From QHWT01 sp963755695 (GTDB lineage: Bacteria > Acidobacteriota > Vicinamibacteria > Vicinamibacterales > 2-12-FULL-66-21), in assembly GCA_963755695.1 (NCBI GenBank), contig CAVWLB010000010.1, forward strand, positions 434,001 through 498,000: a stretch of DNA of 64,000 nucleotides, given 5' to 3'. Shown here piece after piece: positions 28,213 to 37,424 of the stretch. The notes beneath the pieces were generated by a model. That model made no database searches, was not told the origin of the DNA, and saw only the letters and a program-made list of their open reading frames with translations. Position numbers and translations under genes: made by a program. Position 1 is the first letter of the stretch, and each line of letters starts with the position of its first letter.

Positions 28213-28638
28213 ATGCGAACCAAAGCGGTCATCCTGCTGGTTGAAGATTTTGTGGATGCGCGTGAGATGTATCGCGAATATCTCGAGTTCTCGGGCTTCA
28301 CGGTCGAGACCGCGTGCGACGGGCATGAAGCGATCGCCAAGGCGCATGAACACAGTCCGGACCTGGTTCTGATGGATCTCTCGCTCCCGGGGCTCGACGG
28401 CTGGGAGGCGACCAAACGGCTGCGCGCCGATCCCGCGACCGCCCATCTCACAATCGTTGCGCTCAGCGCTCACGCCCTCGCATCGGACTGGGAGCGTGCG
28501 CGTGTGGCGGGGTGCGATGGCTTCATCGCCAAGCCGTGCCTGCCCCAGGATCTCGTCGATGAAATGGCGGGATACCTGCGCGCGGCGCGCGCAGCGAGCG
28601 CGCCGGCGGCAGGGCGGCGTTCGAAAAAGGCCCCTTGA
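28213..28638 (+). CDS. Single-domain response regulator (2 of 3)
   Basis: The protein has 141 residues. Receiver motifs: VEDFVDAREMY, phosphoacceptor Asp in LVLMDLSLPGLDGWE, Ser/Ala in ALSAHA and Lys in IAKPCLPQDL. A short basic tail (AGRRSKKAP) follows. The stop TGA shares its A with the ATG of the third receiver gene (TGATG at 28636-28640), so the pair is coupled. Confidence 0.9.
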   Translation: MRTKAVILLVEDFVDAREMYREYLEFSGFTVETACDGHEAIAKAHEHSPDLVLMDLSLPGLDGWEATKRLRADPATAHLTIVALSAHALASDWERARVAGCDGFIAKPCLPQDLVDEMAGYLRAARAASAPAAGRRSKKAP

Positions 28639-29003
28639 TGCCGGCGGTGATGATTGTCGAGGACGACCGTGACACGCGCGAGATGCTCGGCCGCTTTCTC
28701 GAGCTCGAGGGGTTCGACGTGCACACGGCGGCCAATGGGCGCCAGGCCCTCGACTCGTTGAAGTCCGGCGATCCGGCATCGGTAATCCTGCTCGATTTGA
28801 TGATGCCGGTGATGGACGGCTGGCAATTCCGCGCCGCACAGGTCAAGGATCCGACGCTGTCGCACATCCCCGTCGTGGTCGTCACGGCAGCGGGCGCGCG
28901 CGAAAAGATTCCTCCAATCAGCGCCGACGGGTGGGTCTCGAAACCCATTGATCTCGATCGGCTGCTCGCAACGATTCGTCCCCTCTGCGACCGTCCTACG
29001 TAG
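28638..29003 (+). CDS. Single-domain response regulator (3 of 3)
   Basis: The protein has 121 residues. VEDDRDTREML, Asp in VILLDLMMPVMDGW, Thr in VVTAAG and Lys in WVSKPIDLDRL are all present, so it is a fully equipped receiver. It lacks an output domain. No histidine kinase is encoded nearby, so it must receive phosphate from a kinase elsewhere. Confidence 0.9.
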   Translation: MPAVMIVEDDRDTREMLGRFLELEGFDVHTAANGRQALDSLKSGDPASVILLDLMMPVMDGWQFRAAQVKDPTLSHIPVVVVTAAGAREKIPPISADGWVSKPIDLDRLLATIRPLCDRPT

Positions 29004-29050
29004 TCCTCACTCACGTGGTGGGGCAACGTCGGGAGGACCGATCCAGCAGC

Positions 29051-30775
29051 CTAGACACCCGCGTTCTGGAGATTTGCGACGCTTGCCGCTGCGGCAGCAC
29101 GCTGCTTGAGCCGGGTCAAACGTTCCGCAAGCGTCTGCGTTTGCCGGACATCGATGCCATAAACGTCGCTCCGGAACTGCAGCACGCCGTCCGATGAGAC
29201 GCGCGCCGTCCAATATCCCAGGTACACAGGGATCGACCGTTTCAGTTTGACCGTTGTCTCCTCGTCGCCGTGCATCGCCGCCTGAATCTTTTCCGGCGTC
29301 CACGTGGGCTGATCGGCCAGCACGTATTGCGCGAGCGCTTCGGGCTGTTCCAGCCGCACGCAGCCATGGCTGAACGACCGGATCGCCCGCGCGAACAGCG
29401 AGTCGGCCGGCGTGTCGTGGAAATACACGTTGAACGTGTTGGGGAACATGAATTTGACCATGCCGAGCGAGTTGGCCGTGCCCGGTCGCTGACGGAAACG
29501 ATAGGCCGCAGGATTGCTCAAGTCGACGGACACGGGATCGACGATGTTGCCATGGGTGTCGACCACTTCCATGTTCGTCCGTGCGAGAAACGCCGGGTCC
29601 CGCATTACTGAGGGCAGCGTTTCGTTCTGCACGATGTCATCGGGCACGTTCCAGTACGGCGCAAACACCAGATAGGTCATGTGGTCGGAGAAGATCGGCG
29701 TCGGCGTGTCCTTCTTGCCAACGACCACGCGCATCGCGAGCGCGACGCGGCGCTCGTCCCACACCTCGAGCCGATATTCCGGAATGTTGACAATGATGTA
29801 GCGGTCGCCAAAGTCGCGAGGCAGCCAGCGCCATCGCTCGAGGTTCAGCTCGATCTGCCGCACGCGCGCGTCGGCCGGAACGTTCAACTGCGCGACGACG
29901 CCCGGACCGACGACACCGTCAGGTTCGAGGCCGTGGCGTTGCTGCAACCGTTTCACTGCGTCCTGCAGGTCGGGGCCATACACGAGGTCGGACTCCCGCA
30001 CGCTTCCAGTGAAGTCTTCCGTGAGCGCCAGCCGCCTCGCGAGTGCAGGCACTGCGGCACTTCGCTGGCCGGGTTTCAGCTTCAACTTCGCGGGGAGCGC
30101 CGGCCAGCCGCCCTTCGAAGCCAAGTCGCGATAGTGCACCAGCGCCTTCCGAAGTGCGTCGTACTGCGCATCGTGAGGGAGGAGATCGTCGAGCGATCGA
30201 CCCACCGTATCGTGCTCCATCGCGTCGGTCAGAGACGTCAACGGGTCGAACTTCTGGCCGTGGATCTGCCAGTTCGGATCGGCATGAGAGAGATCGGAAA
30301 CGCCGGTGGCAAGGTCCGACGCGTATTGCATGTAGAGATACGTCAGCCAGGCATCGAGGCCGACCGCCTCGACTTCATTGAACCCCTTCTTCGTCAGGAA
30401 GCCCTTGCCCGCTTCGCTGCGCCGCGCCGCCAGCGTCGAGGCGTTATAGAGCGACGGATCCAGTCCTTCGCGATCCGCATGCTGCAGGTGTTCGATCAAC
30501 TCGTCCATCTGTCGGCGGGGAGACCGGCCGTCGATCCACGCGAGCTTGTAGGCGCGCTTCTGGTAGAACTGTTTCGCCAGCGACCACAGCCGCACGCCCT
30601 GGCGATCGCGAGTTACGAAGGCGGGCGTCTGTTTTGCGTTCAGGACAGCTTCGAGCGCGTGCGCCGACGCCCCTTCGCGCGCCTGACGGTCCTGCTGTTT
30701 GAAGTCGGGCAGCTTCCCGCACGATGTGCTGAGCAGCACGCCGATCACGGCGACGGCGGGGAATCTCCAGGGCAT
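29051..30775 (-). CDS. L,D-transpeptidase with peptidoglycan-binding domain (YcbB-like)
   Basis: The protein has 574 residues. It has a lipoprotein-type leader (LLSTSCGKL) and a large scaffold domain. A peptidoglycan-binding repeat follows (VYGPDLQDAVKRLQQRHGLEPDGVVGP). The YkuD catalytic domain has RSFSHGCVRLE with nucleophile Cys472. It makes 3-3 peptidoglycan cross-links or attaches proteins in the periplasm. GGAGG precedes the ATG at 30775. Confidence 0.92.
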   Translation of the reverse strand: MPWRFPAVAVIGVLLSTSCGKLPDFKQQDRQAREGASAHALEAVLNAKQTPAFVTRDRQGVRLWSLAKQFYQKRAYKLAWIDGRSPRRQMDELIEHLQHADREGLDPSLYNASTLAARRSEAGKGFLTKKGFNEVEAVGLDAWLTYLYMQYASDLATGVSDLSHADPNWQIHGQKFDPLTSLTDAMEHDTVGRSLDDLLPHDAQYDALRKALVHYRDLASKGGWPALPAKLKLKPGQRSAAVPALARRLALTEDFTGSVRESDLVYGPDLQDAVKRLQQRHGLEPDGVVGPGVVAQLNVPADARVRQIELNLERWRWLPRDFGDRYIIVNIPEYRLEVWDERRVALAMRVVVGKKDTPTPIFSDHMTYLVFAPYWNVPDDIVQNETLPSVMRDPAFLARTNMEVVDTHGNIVDPVSVDLSNPAAYRFRQRPGTANSLGMVKFMFPNTFNVYFHDTPADSLFARAIRSFSHGCVRLEQPEALAQYVLADQPTWTPEKIQAAMHGDEETTVKLKRSIPVYLGYWTARVSSDGVLQFRSDVYGIDVRQTQTLAERLTRLKQRAAAAASVANLQNAGV

Positions 30776-30883
30776 CAATCCTCCACCGGGGGATTGAGCA
30801 AGCGGAATGCCGATGGCTCGGCTTGGAGAACACGTGGCAGCAGAGTCTTTTAGGGGAATTTTTGAACGCAGCGGGACACGAGT

Positions 30884-32032
30884 GTGAACTTGGTTACCCA
30901 GCCCAACGCCGCTTCTCGAGCTCTGCACAAGGCCATCGAAGAAGACCTCAACATCGTCGCCGCGGGCTTGTTGCACGATATCGCGCTCGTTCAAAGCAAC
31001 GAACGCAGCCGCTTCGGTTACCAGCGGGCTGCGAAGATCATTGCGGGTGCCATCGATCGATCGGTGCGCGATCTGATCGAGGAGGGTACGCTGCGTGACG
31101 TCCCATACCTGGGGGCGTCTACGGAGCGGATCGTCACCGAGCTCGTTCGCGGCGGCGACTCGCCGTCAGTGCAGAAGGCACTTGCCGCGTATGGGAAAGC
31201 ATCCGAGATAGCGAAGCGTCGCCGCTTTCGGCGGGCGTATCTGAGCCGGCACATGATGCGGCGGGCGCTCGATGCGCGGCTCCCCAGGTCGATTGTATCG
31301 ACGAAGAACTTTCGCGGCGACCTGCAGATGCATTCCACGTGGAGCGACGGCGTGGAATCGATTGCCGCGCTGGCCGGTGCAGCAGAGGCGCTGGGATGGT
31401 CCCGGATCGGGATCACCGACCACTCTCATGGGCTGCCGATCGCGCGCGGCATGAGTATGGAGGCGGCTGCCCGGCAGGCCACCGAGATCGACGAGGTCAA
31501 CGAAGCGTTCGCTGCCCGAGTGCGCGTCTACAAAGGAGTAGAGGCGAACATTCTCGCGGACGGGTCACTGGATCTCGATAGGGACGAGCGCGGCAGGTTC
31601 GAGTATCTGATTGCGTCACCACATTCGCTGTTGCGTCGCGACACCGATCAAACGCCGCGTATGCTCGGTGCCGTCCGGCAACCTGGCGTCGCGATCCTCG
31701 GGCACCCGCAAGGCCGGGTGTACAACAGCCGTCCGGGTATCACCGCGGATTGGCGAGGCGTATTCTGCGAGGCCGCGCGCCACGTTGTCGCGGTCGAAAT
31801 CGACGGCAACTGGCATCGACAGGACGTCGATTACGAGCTCGCGGCGATTGCGCTGGAAGAAGGGTGCATATTTGCCCTGGACAGCGACGCACACAGCATT
31901 GGCGAGCTTCCGTTCACCGACTACTCGATCGCGCACGCCAGGATTGCTGGCATTCCGGCGGATCGCGTGGTGAACTGCTGGGAGCAGAGCAGATTCGAAG
32001 CTTGGCTCAACCAACGCCACATCCAGGCCTAG
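30884..32032 (+). CDS. PHP domain phosphoesterase with pol X-like N-terminal helices
   Basis: The protein has 382 residues from GTG 30884. N-terminal helices (residues 1-115) resemble the helix-hairpin-helix region of PolX-type proteins. The PHP domain follows with metal motifs FRGDLQMHSTWSDG, GITDHSHG, KGVEANIL, HPQGR and LDSDAHS. There is no polymerase palm. It probably hydrolyses a phosphate monoester or nucleic-acid end. Confidence 0.85.
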   Translation: MNLVTQPNAASRALHKAIEEDLNIVAAGLLHDIALVQSNERSRFGYQRAAKIIAGAIDRSVRDLIEEGTLRDVPYLGASTERIVTELVRGGDSPSVQKALAAYGKASEIAKRRRFRRAYLSRHMMRRALDARLPRSIVSTKNFRGDLQMHSTWSDGVESIAALAGAAEALGWSRIGITDHSHGLPIARGMSMEAAARQATEIDEVNEAFAARVRVYKGVEANILADGSLDLDRDERGRFEYLIASPHSLLRRDTDQTPRMLGAVRQPGVAILGHPQGRVYNSRPGITADWRGVFCEAARHVVAVEIDGNWHRQDVDYELAAIALEEGCIFALDSDAHSIGELPFTDYSIAHARIAGIPADRVVNCWEQSRFEAWLNQRHIQA

Positions 32033-32042
32033 CAATCCGATG

Positions 32043-32106
32043 GTAGGGCGCCTCTTCTAGACAGAGACCCCGCCTCACGCGGCGCCTCTGTGAAGAGGCG
32101 CCCTAC
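32043..32106. repeat. 64-bp palindromic element with 15-bp perfect ends
   Basis: Outer arms GTAGGGCGCCTCTTC (32043-32057) and GAAGAGGCGCCCTAC (32092-32106). Inside are a second complementary pair (ACAGAG/CTCTGT) and GC-rich interior pairing. It sits in the gap between convergent genes (PHP stop 32032, HMG-CoA lyase stop 32118), so it may act as a two-way terminator. Shape is also MITE/REP-like. Confidence 0.8.
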
Positions 32107-32117
32107 ACCTTCACGTT

Positions 32118-33035
32118 TCAGTTACCTGCGGGGTGGTGACGATGGGTCGCCTTGTGGGCGGCGGCATATCGCGAAGCGAGGGGGTGGCCAATCTTGTTTT
32201 CCATCAACGCGGATGCCGCGAGGACCTGGTCGAGACGGACGCCGGTTTCGATGCCCAGGCCGTCGAGCATGTAAAGCAGATCTTCGGTTGCGAGGTTGCC
32301 AGTCGCTCCCGGCGCGTACGGGCAGCCCCCCAGGCCTCCCGCCGACGCGTCAAACGCTGCGACACCAAGCTGCAGCGACATCAGGACGTTGGCGAGCGCG
32401 GTCCCGCGAGTGTCATGAAAGTGGAGAGCGAGGCGCTCCAGCGGGACCCGCTTGGTGACTTCGTCTACCACGGACGCGACCTGACCCGGATGTGCGATGC
32501 CGATCGTGTCGCTGACGGCGACTTCGTATGCGCCCATGTTAATCAGTGCGGCGGCCACATCCCTGACGGCCGCGGGATCGATCGCCCCTTCGAAGGGACA
32601 GCCAAACGCGGTCGAGACGTAGGCGCGGACCGGGAGGTGTGCCTCGCGGGCCCGGTCGCACACCGCGCGGTAGCCGTCCAGGGACTCGGCGACGGTCTGG
32701 TTGATGTTCCTCTTGCTGAAGGTCTCCGACGCGGCCGCAAAGATCGCAACCTCGTCGACCTTCGCCTCGATCGCGCGCGCGAGTCCCGCAAGGTTCGGCA
32801 CGAGCGCGGTGTAGCGGGTGCCAGTGTGCCGCATGATGCCGGCAAAAACGTCCGCGGCGTCTGCCATCTGGGGCACCCACCTGGGACTGACGAACGCCGA
32901 TACCTCGATCTGCGTGTACCCCGCCTGGCTCAGGCGGTCGACGAATGCGATCTTATCGGCGGCGGAAATCGACGCCGCTTCATTCTGCAATCCATCACGA
33001 GGTCCGACTTCCACGACTTTGACGGCCGTCACCAT
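32118..33035 (-). CDS. Hydroxymethylglutaryl-CoA lyase
   Basis: The protein has 305 residues. It starts VKVVEVGPRDGLQNE, the DRE-TIM metallolyase signature. SAFVSPRWVPQMADA, HFHDTRGTALAN (metal His) and GGLGGCPYAPGATGN (catalytic-loop Cys) are diagnostic. It cleaves HMG-CoA to acetyl-CoA and acetoacetate, the last step of leucine degradation. It lies at the 3' end of the operon, 1 bp after the carrier-protein gene. Confidence 0.95.
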   Translation of the reverse strand: MVTAVKVVEVGPRDGLQNEAASISAADKIAFVDRLSQAGYTQIEVSAFVSPRWVPQMADAADVFAGIMRHTGTRYTALVPNLAGLARAIEAKVDEVAIFAAASETFSKRNINQTVAESLDGYRAVCDRAREAHLPVRAYVSTAFGCPFEGAIDPAAVRDVAAALINMGAYEVAVSDTIGIAHPGQVASVVDEVTKRVPLERLALHFHDTRGTALANVLMSLQLGVAAFDASAGGLGGCPYAPGATGNLATEDLLYMLDGLGIETGVRLDQVLAASALMENKIGHPLASRYAAAHKATHRHHPAGN

Positions 33036-33036
33036 G

Positions 33037-33441
33037 TCAGTTCAGATCGATCAGACTGATGCCCGGCTGCACCAGTTCGCCGGGACGGCAGTGAATCGCC
33101 TCGACGGTTCCGGCGCCGGGCGCGCGCACGGGAAGCTCCATTTTCATGGCTTCCAGCACGATCAGGATGTCACCGCGGCTGACCGCGTCGCCCGGTGCCA
33201 CGTTGACGCTGACGACCGTAGCCGGCATGGGTGCCGTGAGCGAGCCGTGATGATGCGCCTGGCGTCGGCCGCCAGACGCTCCGTCCGAAGCGATCTCGAA
33301 CACCGCGCCATCGTGAAACACCCACGTCGTCTCTCCGGCGACGACAGCGTAGACGCGTTCGACCTGTTCGCCCCGCGTCGCCACGTATTCGCCTGGTGAT
33401 CCACCACGCGAGACGACAAGCCCCGGCGCTTCGTGGCTCAT
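33037..33441 (-). CDS. Biotin carboxyl carrier protein of acyl-CoA carboxylase
   Basis: About 134 residues. A biotinyl domain at the C-terminus has the motif EAMKME (biotinylated Lys). The ATG at 33441 overlaps the stop of the biotin carboxylase gene (ATGA), so the longer frame start is rejected. It works with the carboxylase and carboxyltransferase of the same operon. Confidence 0.9.
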   Translation of the reverse strand: MSHEAPGLVVSRGGSPGEYVATRGEQVERVYAVVAGETTWVFHDGAVFEIASDGASGGRRQAHHHGSLTAPMPATVVSVNVAPGDAVSRGDILIVLEAMKMELPVRAPGAGTVEAIHCRPGELVQPGISLIDLN

Positions 33442-34926
33442 CGTCCCCATCGCATGAGCGCAGACCACGGATCGCAGGCAGGCTGGGCTGTGCTGCCGTG
33501 GAGTGCGGGCTGCACGCTACGCGCGAACCCGGCCACGGCGGTCACGATGTCGCCCGCGTCGGACGTGCTCAGCAGCTCGGCGAGGTGTTCCTCGACGAAA
33601 CCGGTGTGCACGTTGCCAGACACGAACGCGCTGTGCTCGAGCGCTTTGATCAGGAACGGGAGGTTCGTGCGCACGCCAAGAATGGGGAACAGCCGAAGGG
33701 CGGCGCGGACGCGGCTTGCTGCCGTCGGGCGCGATTCGCCACTGGCGATCACTTTGGCGAGCATCGGATCGTATTGTACCGGCACCTCGGTTCCTTCTTC
33801 GACGCCACTATCGATGCGAATACCGGGAGCGGATGGCTCCCGATAGAGTTTGAGCCTGCCCGCCTGGGGCAAAAAGCCGCTTGACGGATCTTCCGCGTAG
33901 ACACGGCATTCAATCGCGTGCCCACGCTGGGTGAGATCCTTCTGCTGCCACGGTAGTCGCTCGCCCATGGCGACCAGCAATTGCGCGCGAACGAGATCGA
34001 CGCCCGTGACGGCCTCGGTGACCCCATGTTCGACCTGAAGGCGCGTGTTCATCTCGAGAAAATAGAAGCGCGCCTCGTCTCCGGTTCCTTCGACGAGAAA
34101 CTCGAGCGTGCCGGCGTTCTGATAGCCGGCAGTTTGGGCCGCGGCAATTGCCGCCTCGCCCATCCGGTGACGTAAAGCGGCCGTCAACGCCGGCGAAGGG
34201 CTCTCCTCGACGATCTTCTGATGCCGTCGTTGAATGGAGCACTCGCGCTCGAAAAGATGCACGAAGTTGCCGGCCCGGTCGGCGAACACCTGCATCTCGA
34301 TGTGACGAGGTCGCTGCACCAGGCGCTCGACGTAGAGTGTGCCGTCGCCGAATGCCGCCTGCGCTTCGCGCCGCGCCGCCGGTACCGCTTCGGCGAGCGA
34401 CCCTCGGTCGAGCGCCACGCGCATGCCCTTGCCGCCGCCGCCAGCGGATGCTTTCACCAGTACCGGGAAAGCCCACTTGGTCAGCGGCTGCCGCAATCCC
34501 CGCATCGCCCTGCTCAGCCGGCGTGCGGCCAGGCACGACGGGCACGCCGGCCCGCTCCATCAACGCGCGAGCCGCAATCTTCGACCCCATACGCTCGATC
34601 GCGTCTGCCGGCGGCCCGACGAAGATGATTCCCCGGTTGGCGCAGGCGCGCGCAAAGGCTGCGTTTTCGGACAGGAACCCGTACCCCGGGTGGATGGCGT
34701 CGGCGTTGGTTCGCCGCGCCGCATCGATGATCGCGTCGATGTTGAGGTAACTCTCAGGCGCCGGTGCCGGACCAATTCGCACGGCGACGTCCGCTGCGCG
34801 CACGTGCCGTGCACCGGCGTCCGCGTCGGAGTAAACCGCCACCGGCTCGATGCTCATCTCGCGGCACGCGCGGATCACGCGCAGCGCGATCTCGCCGCGG
34901 TTCGCGATGAGCAGCCGTTTGATCAC
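33438..34926 (-). pseudogene. Biotin carboxylase subunit (3-methylcrotonyl-CoA type), 1-bp frameshift
   Basis: The N-terminal frame from GTG 34926 reads MIKRLLIANRGEIALRVIRA ... ADQVGFP. The next frame continues VLVKASAGGGGKGMRV, ..., FFLEMNTRLQVEH, and ends at 33438. The span is 1489 nt, one over a multiple of three; removing one C of the CCC run at 34464-34466 restores 495 residues with an intact ATP-grasp. Neighbours and overlaps (GTGA with the hydratase gene, ATGA with the carrier gene) are otherwise intact, so this is a very recent lesion or an assembly error. Confidence 0.9.
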
Positions 34927-35699
34927 GGTGTCCAGGTCGGCTTGCGCTTGTCGAGAAACGCGCGCATGCCTTCCTGGCCTTCGGGGGAGACGCGCTGCCC
35001 GGCAATCGCGTCGATGCTGTATTCGGTCGCACCCGTGCGATCACGCCGCGAGATCTCGGCAATGAGTTTCTTGGCCGCCGCCACCGCGTGTGGCCCTGCC
35101 GTCTGTACTTCGTTCGCGTACCGCGCGATCAACCGATCGATCTCCTCTTCCATGCCAATCGCGTGCACCAGCCCAATCTCTCTGGCTCGTGCCGCGGAGA
35201 AGCGGCTGCCGGTCAGGAACAGCTCCCGCGCAGCCGATACGCCCGCCTTGGCAATGACATAGGGCGAGATGACCGCGGGCAGGATTCCCAGCTTGACCTC
35301 CGTGAAGCCGAACAGCGTATCTTCGGCGGCGACGACGATGTCGCATACCGCCGCAAGCCCGGCGCCTCCACCAAGGGCAGCACCGTGCACCCGGCAAATC
35401 AGCGGAATTGGCAGCTGATCGAGGGCTTCGAACATCGACGCCATGGCCCTCGCGTCACGGACATTCTCGTCGTGGGAGTAGGCGACCATCTTCGACATCC
35501 ACGCGAGGTCGGCGCCCGCGCAGAAACACCGCCCGGCGCCTGCCAGCACTGCCACTCGCGTGTCCGCGCCAGGTTGGACCGAGCGAGCCCAGGCGGTCAG
35601 CTCCGCAATCAGCTCCTCATTGAAGGCGTTCCGGACCTCGGGCCGGTTGAGCGTGACGCGGAGGACCGGGCCGGCCCGTTCGAGCAACAGATGCGGCAT
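34923..35699 (-). CDS. Enoyl-CoA hydratase (probable methylglutaconyl-CoA hydratase)
   Basis: About 258 residues. Crotonase fold: LNRPEVRNAFNEELI, oxyanion-hole segments AGAGRCFCAGADLAWM and VHGAALGGGAGLAAVCD, then FGFTEVKLGILPA. Position between methylcrotonyl-CoA carboxylase subunits points to hydration of 3-methylglutaconyl-CoA. Start at ATG 35699; a GTG at 35711 overlapping the upstream stop is an alternative. Confidence 0.88.
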   Translation of the reverse strand: MPHLLLERAGPVLRVTLNRPEVRNAFNEELIAELTAWARSVQPGADTRVAVLAGAGRCFCAGADLAWMSKMVAYSHDENVRDARAMASMFEALDQLPIPLICRVHGAALGGGAGLAAVCDIVVAAEDTLFGFTEVKLGILPAVISPYVIAKAGVSAARELFLTGSRFSAARAREIGLVHAIGMEEEIDRLIARYANEVQTAGPHAVAAAKKLIAEISRRDRTGATEYSIDAIAGQRVSPEGQEGMRAFLDKRKPTWTP

Positions 35700-35707
35700 C
35701 GTGATCT

Positions 35708-37315
35708 TCACATCCTGAATACGCCAAACCTGGCGTCGGGGATGGGCGCATTGAAAGCCGCCGACAATCCAAGCGCCAGGGCCTGTCTGGTTTCCGCAGG
35801 ATCCAGGATCCCGTCGTCCCAGAGACGCGCCGTCGAGTAGTACGGCGATCCCTCGCGCTCGTATTGTTCGAGAAGCGGCTTTCGAATGGCGGCTTCTTCG
35901 TCGGCGCCGAGCGTGTTGCCCTCGCGTGCGAGCTGGTCGCGCTTGACCGTGGTCAGGACGCCGGCCGCCTGTTCTCCGCCCATCACAGAAATGCGGGCGT
36001 TCGGCCACATCCAGAGCAGCCGCGGTTCGTACGCGCGACCGCACATGCCGTAGTTTCCCGCCCCAAACGACCCGCCGATGATCACCGTGAACTTCGGCAC
36101 GACGGAGTTCGCCACCGCGTGGACCATCTTGGCGCCATCTTTAGCGATCCCGGCCCGCTCGTACTGGCGTCCGACGATGAAGCCGGTGATGTTCTGGAGG
36201 AAAACCAGCGGCACGCCGCGCAGGTTGCACAACTCGATGAAATGCGTGGCCTTCAGCGCAGACTCGGAGAAGAGCACGCCGTTGTTGGCGATGATGCCGA
36301 CCAGCAGGCCGTGCAGGCGCGCGAACCCGGTCACCACCGTCGTGCCGTATCGCTCCTTGAACTCGTCGAAGCGCGAGCCATCGACGATTCGCGCCAGGAT
36401 TTCGCGCACTTCGTAGGCCTTGCGCGTGTCGACGTTGACGATCCCGTAAATCTCGCCGGGATCGTAAGCGGGCTCCTCGACCGTGGTGGTGTCGGCCGGC
36501 ATGCGTTTGACCGTATTGAGTGTGCTCACGATCGTCCGCGCGATCTGCAGCGCATGCTCATCGTCTCCCGCCAGGTAGTCGGCGACGCCGGACAGGCGCG
36601 TGTGGACGTCCGCGCCGCCGAGCTCCTCCGCCGTCACTTCTTCGCCGGTCGCCGCCTTCACCAGGGGCGGGCCGCCCAGAAAGATCGTTCCGGTGTTCCT
36701 GACGATGATCGTCTCGTCGGACATCGCAGGCACGTAGGCGCCACCCGCCGTGCACGACCCCATGACCACGGCGACCTGGGGAATGCGCTCGGCTGACATG
36801 CGTGCCTGGTTGAAGAAGATCCGTCCAAAGTGATCGCGATCGGGGAAGACCTCGGCCTGCAGCGGAAGGAACGCGCCACCCGAGTCGACGAGATAGAGGC
36901 ACGGCAGCCGGTTCTGAAGCGCCACCTCTTGCGCCCGCACGTGCTTCTTCACCGTCATCGGGTAATAGGTCCCGCCTTTGACGGTGGCGTCGTTGGCGAC
37001 GATCAACACTTCTCGTCCGGCGACGCGCCCGATGCCGGTGACAATGCCGGCCGACGGGGCGTCGTTGTCGTAGAGGTCCCATGCAGCGAGCGGTGATAGT
37101 TCGAGCAGCGGCGACCCGGGATCGAGCAGCTTGTCGATCCGTTCCCGCACCGGGAGCTTGCCCTGCTGACGATGCCGTTGCAGGTAGCGCTCGCCGCCGC
37201 CTTGCCGCGCGAGGGCGACGCGCTCGCGCAACTCGCTTACGAGCGCGATCATGCGATCGCGGTTGCGCTGGAACTCGTCGCTTGAAGTATTGACGTGGCT
37301 TTCGAGGCGGTCCAT
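35708..37315 (-). CDS. Acyl-CoA carboxylase, carboxyltransferase subunit (methylcrotonyl-CoA type)
   Basis: The protein has 535 residues from ATG 37315. It has two crotonase-like halves. RERIDKLLDPGSPLLELSPLAAWDLYD, VVMGSCTAGGAYVPAMSDE, ITGFIVGRQYERAGIAKDGAKM and IGGSFGAGNYGMCGRAYEPR are hallmarks of the methylcrotonyl-CoA carboxylase beta subunit. It transfers carboxyl from biotin to 3-methylcrotonyl-CoA. First gene of the leucine-degradation operon; no isovaleryl-CoA dehydrogenase gene is seen here. Confidence 0.94.
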   Translation of the reverse strand: MDRLESHVNTSSDEFQRNRDRMIALVSELRERVALARQGGGERYLQRHRQQGKLPVRERIDKLLDPGSPLLELSPLAAWDLYDNDAPSAGIVTGIGRVAGREVLIVANDATVKGGTYYPMTVKKHVRAQEVALQNRLPCLYLVDSGGAFLPLQAEVFPDRDHFGRIFFNQARMSAERIPQVAVVMGSCTAGGAYVPAMSDETIIVRNTGTIFLGGPPLVKAATGEEVTAEELGGADVHTRLSGVADYLAGDDEHALQIARTIVSTLNTVKRMPADTTTVEEPAYDPGEIYGIVNVDTRKAYEVREILARIVDGSRFDEFKERYGTTVVTGFARLHGLLVGIIANNGVLFSESALKATHFIELCNLRGVPLVFLQNITGFIVGRQYERAGIAKDGAKMVHAVANSVVPKFTVIIGGSFGAGNYGMCGRAYEPRLLWMWPNARISVMGGEQAAGVLTTVKRDQLAREGNTLGADEEAAIRKPLLEQYEREGSPYYSTARLWDDGILDPAETRQALALGLSAAFNAPIPDARFGVFRM

Positions 37316-37327
37316 ATCAGCGATCAA

Positions 37328-37412
37328 TGCTGAATGTCGACTGCTGAAGGCGAGCAGCGCAGCGTCGATCCGGCGAGATCTTCAGCATTGAACGGTCAGC
37401 ATTGGACATTGG
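37328..37412. repeat. Short-word repeat (TGCTGAA / CAGCATTGRAC type)
   Basis: Variants of TGCTGAA, TTCAGCATTGAAC, TCAGCATTGGAC and ATTGGACAT occupy the gap between the carboxyltransferase start and the zinc-ribbon microprotein stop. Both orientations of the word occur, so local hairpins are possible. Confidence 0.5.
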
Positions 37413-37424
37413 ACATCTTCGTCT

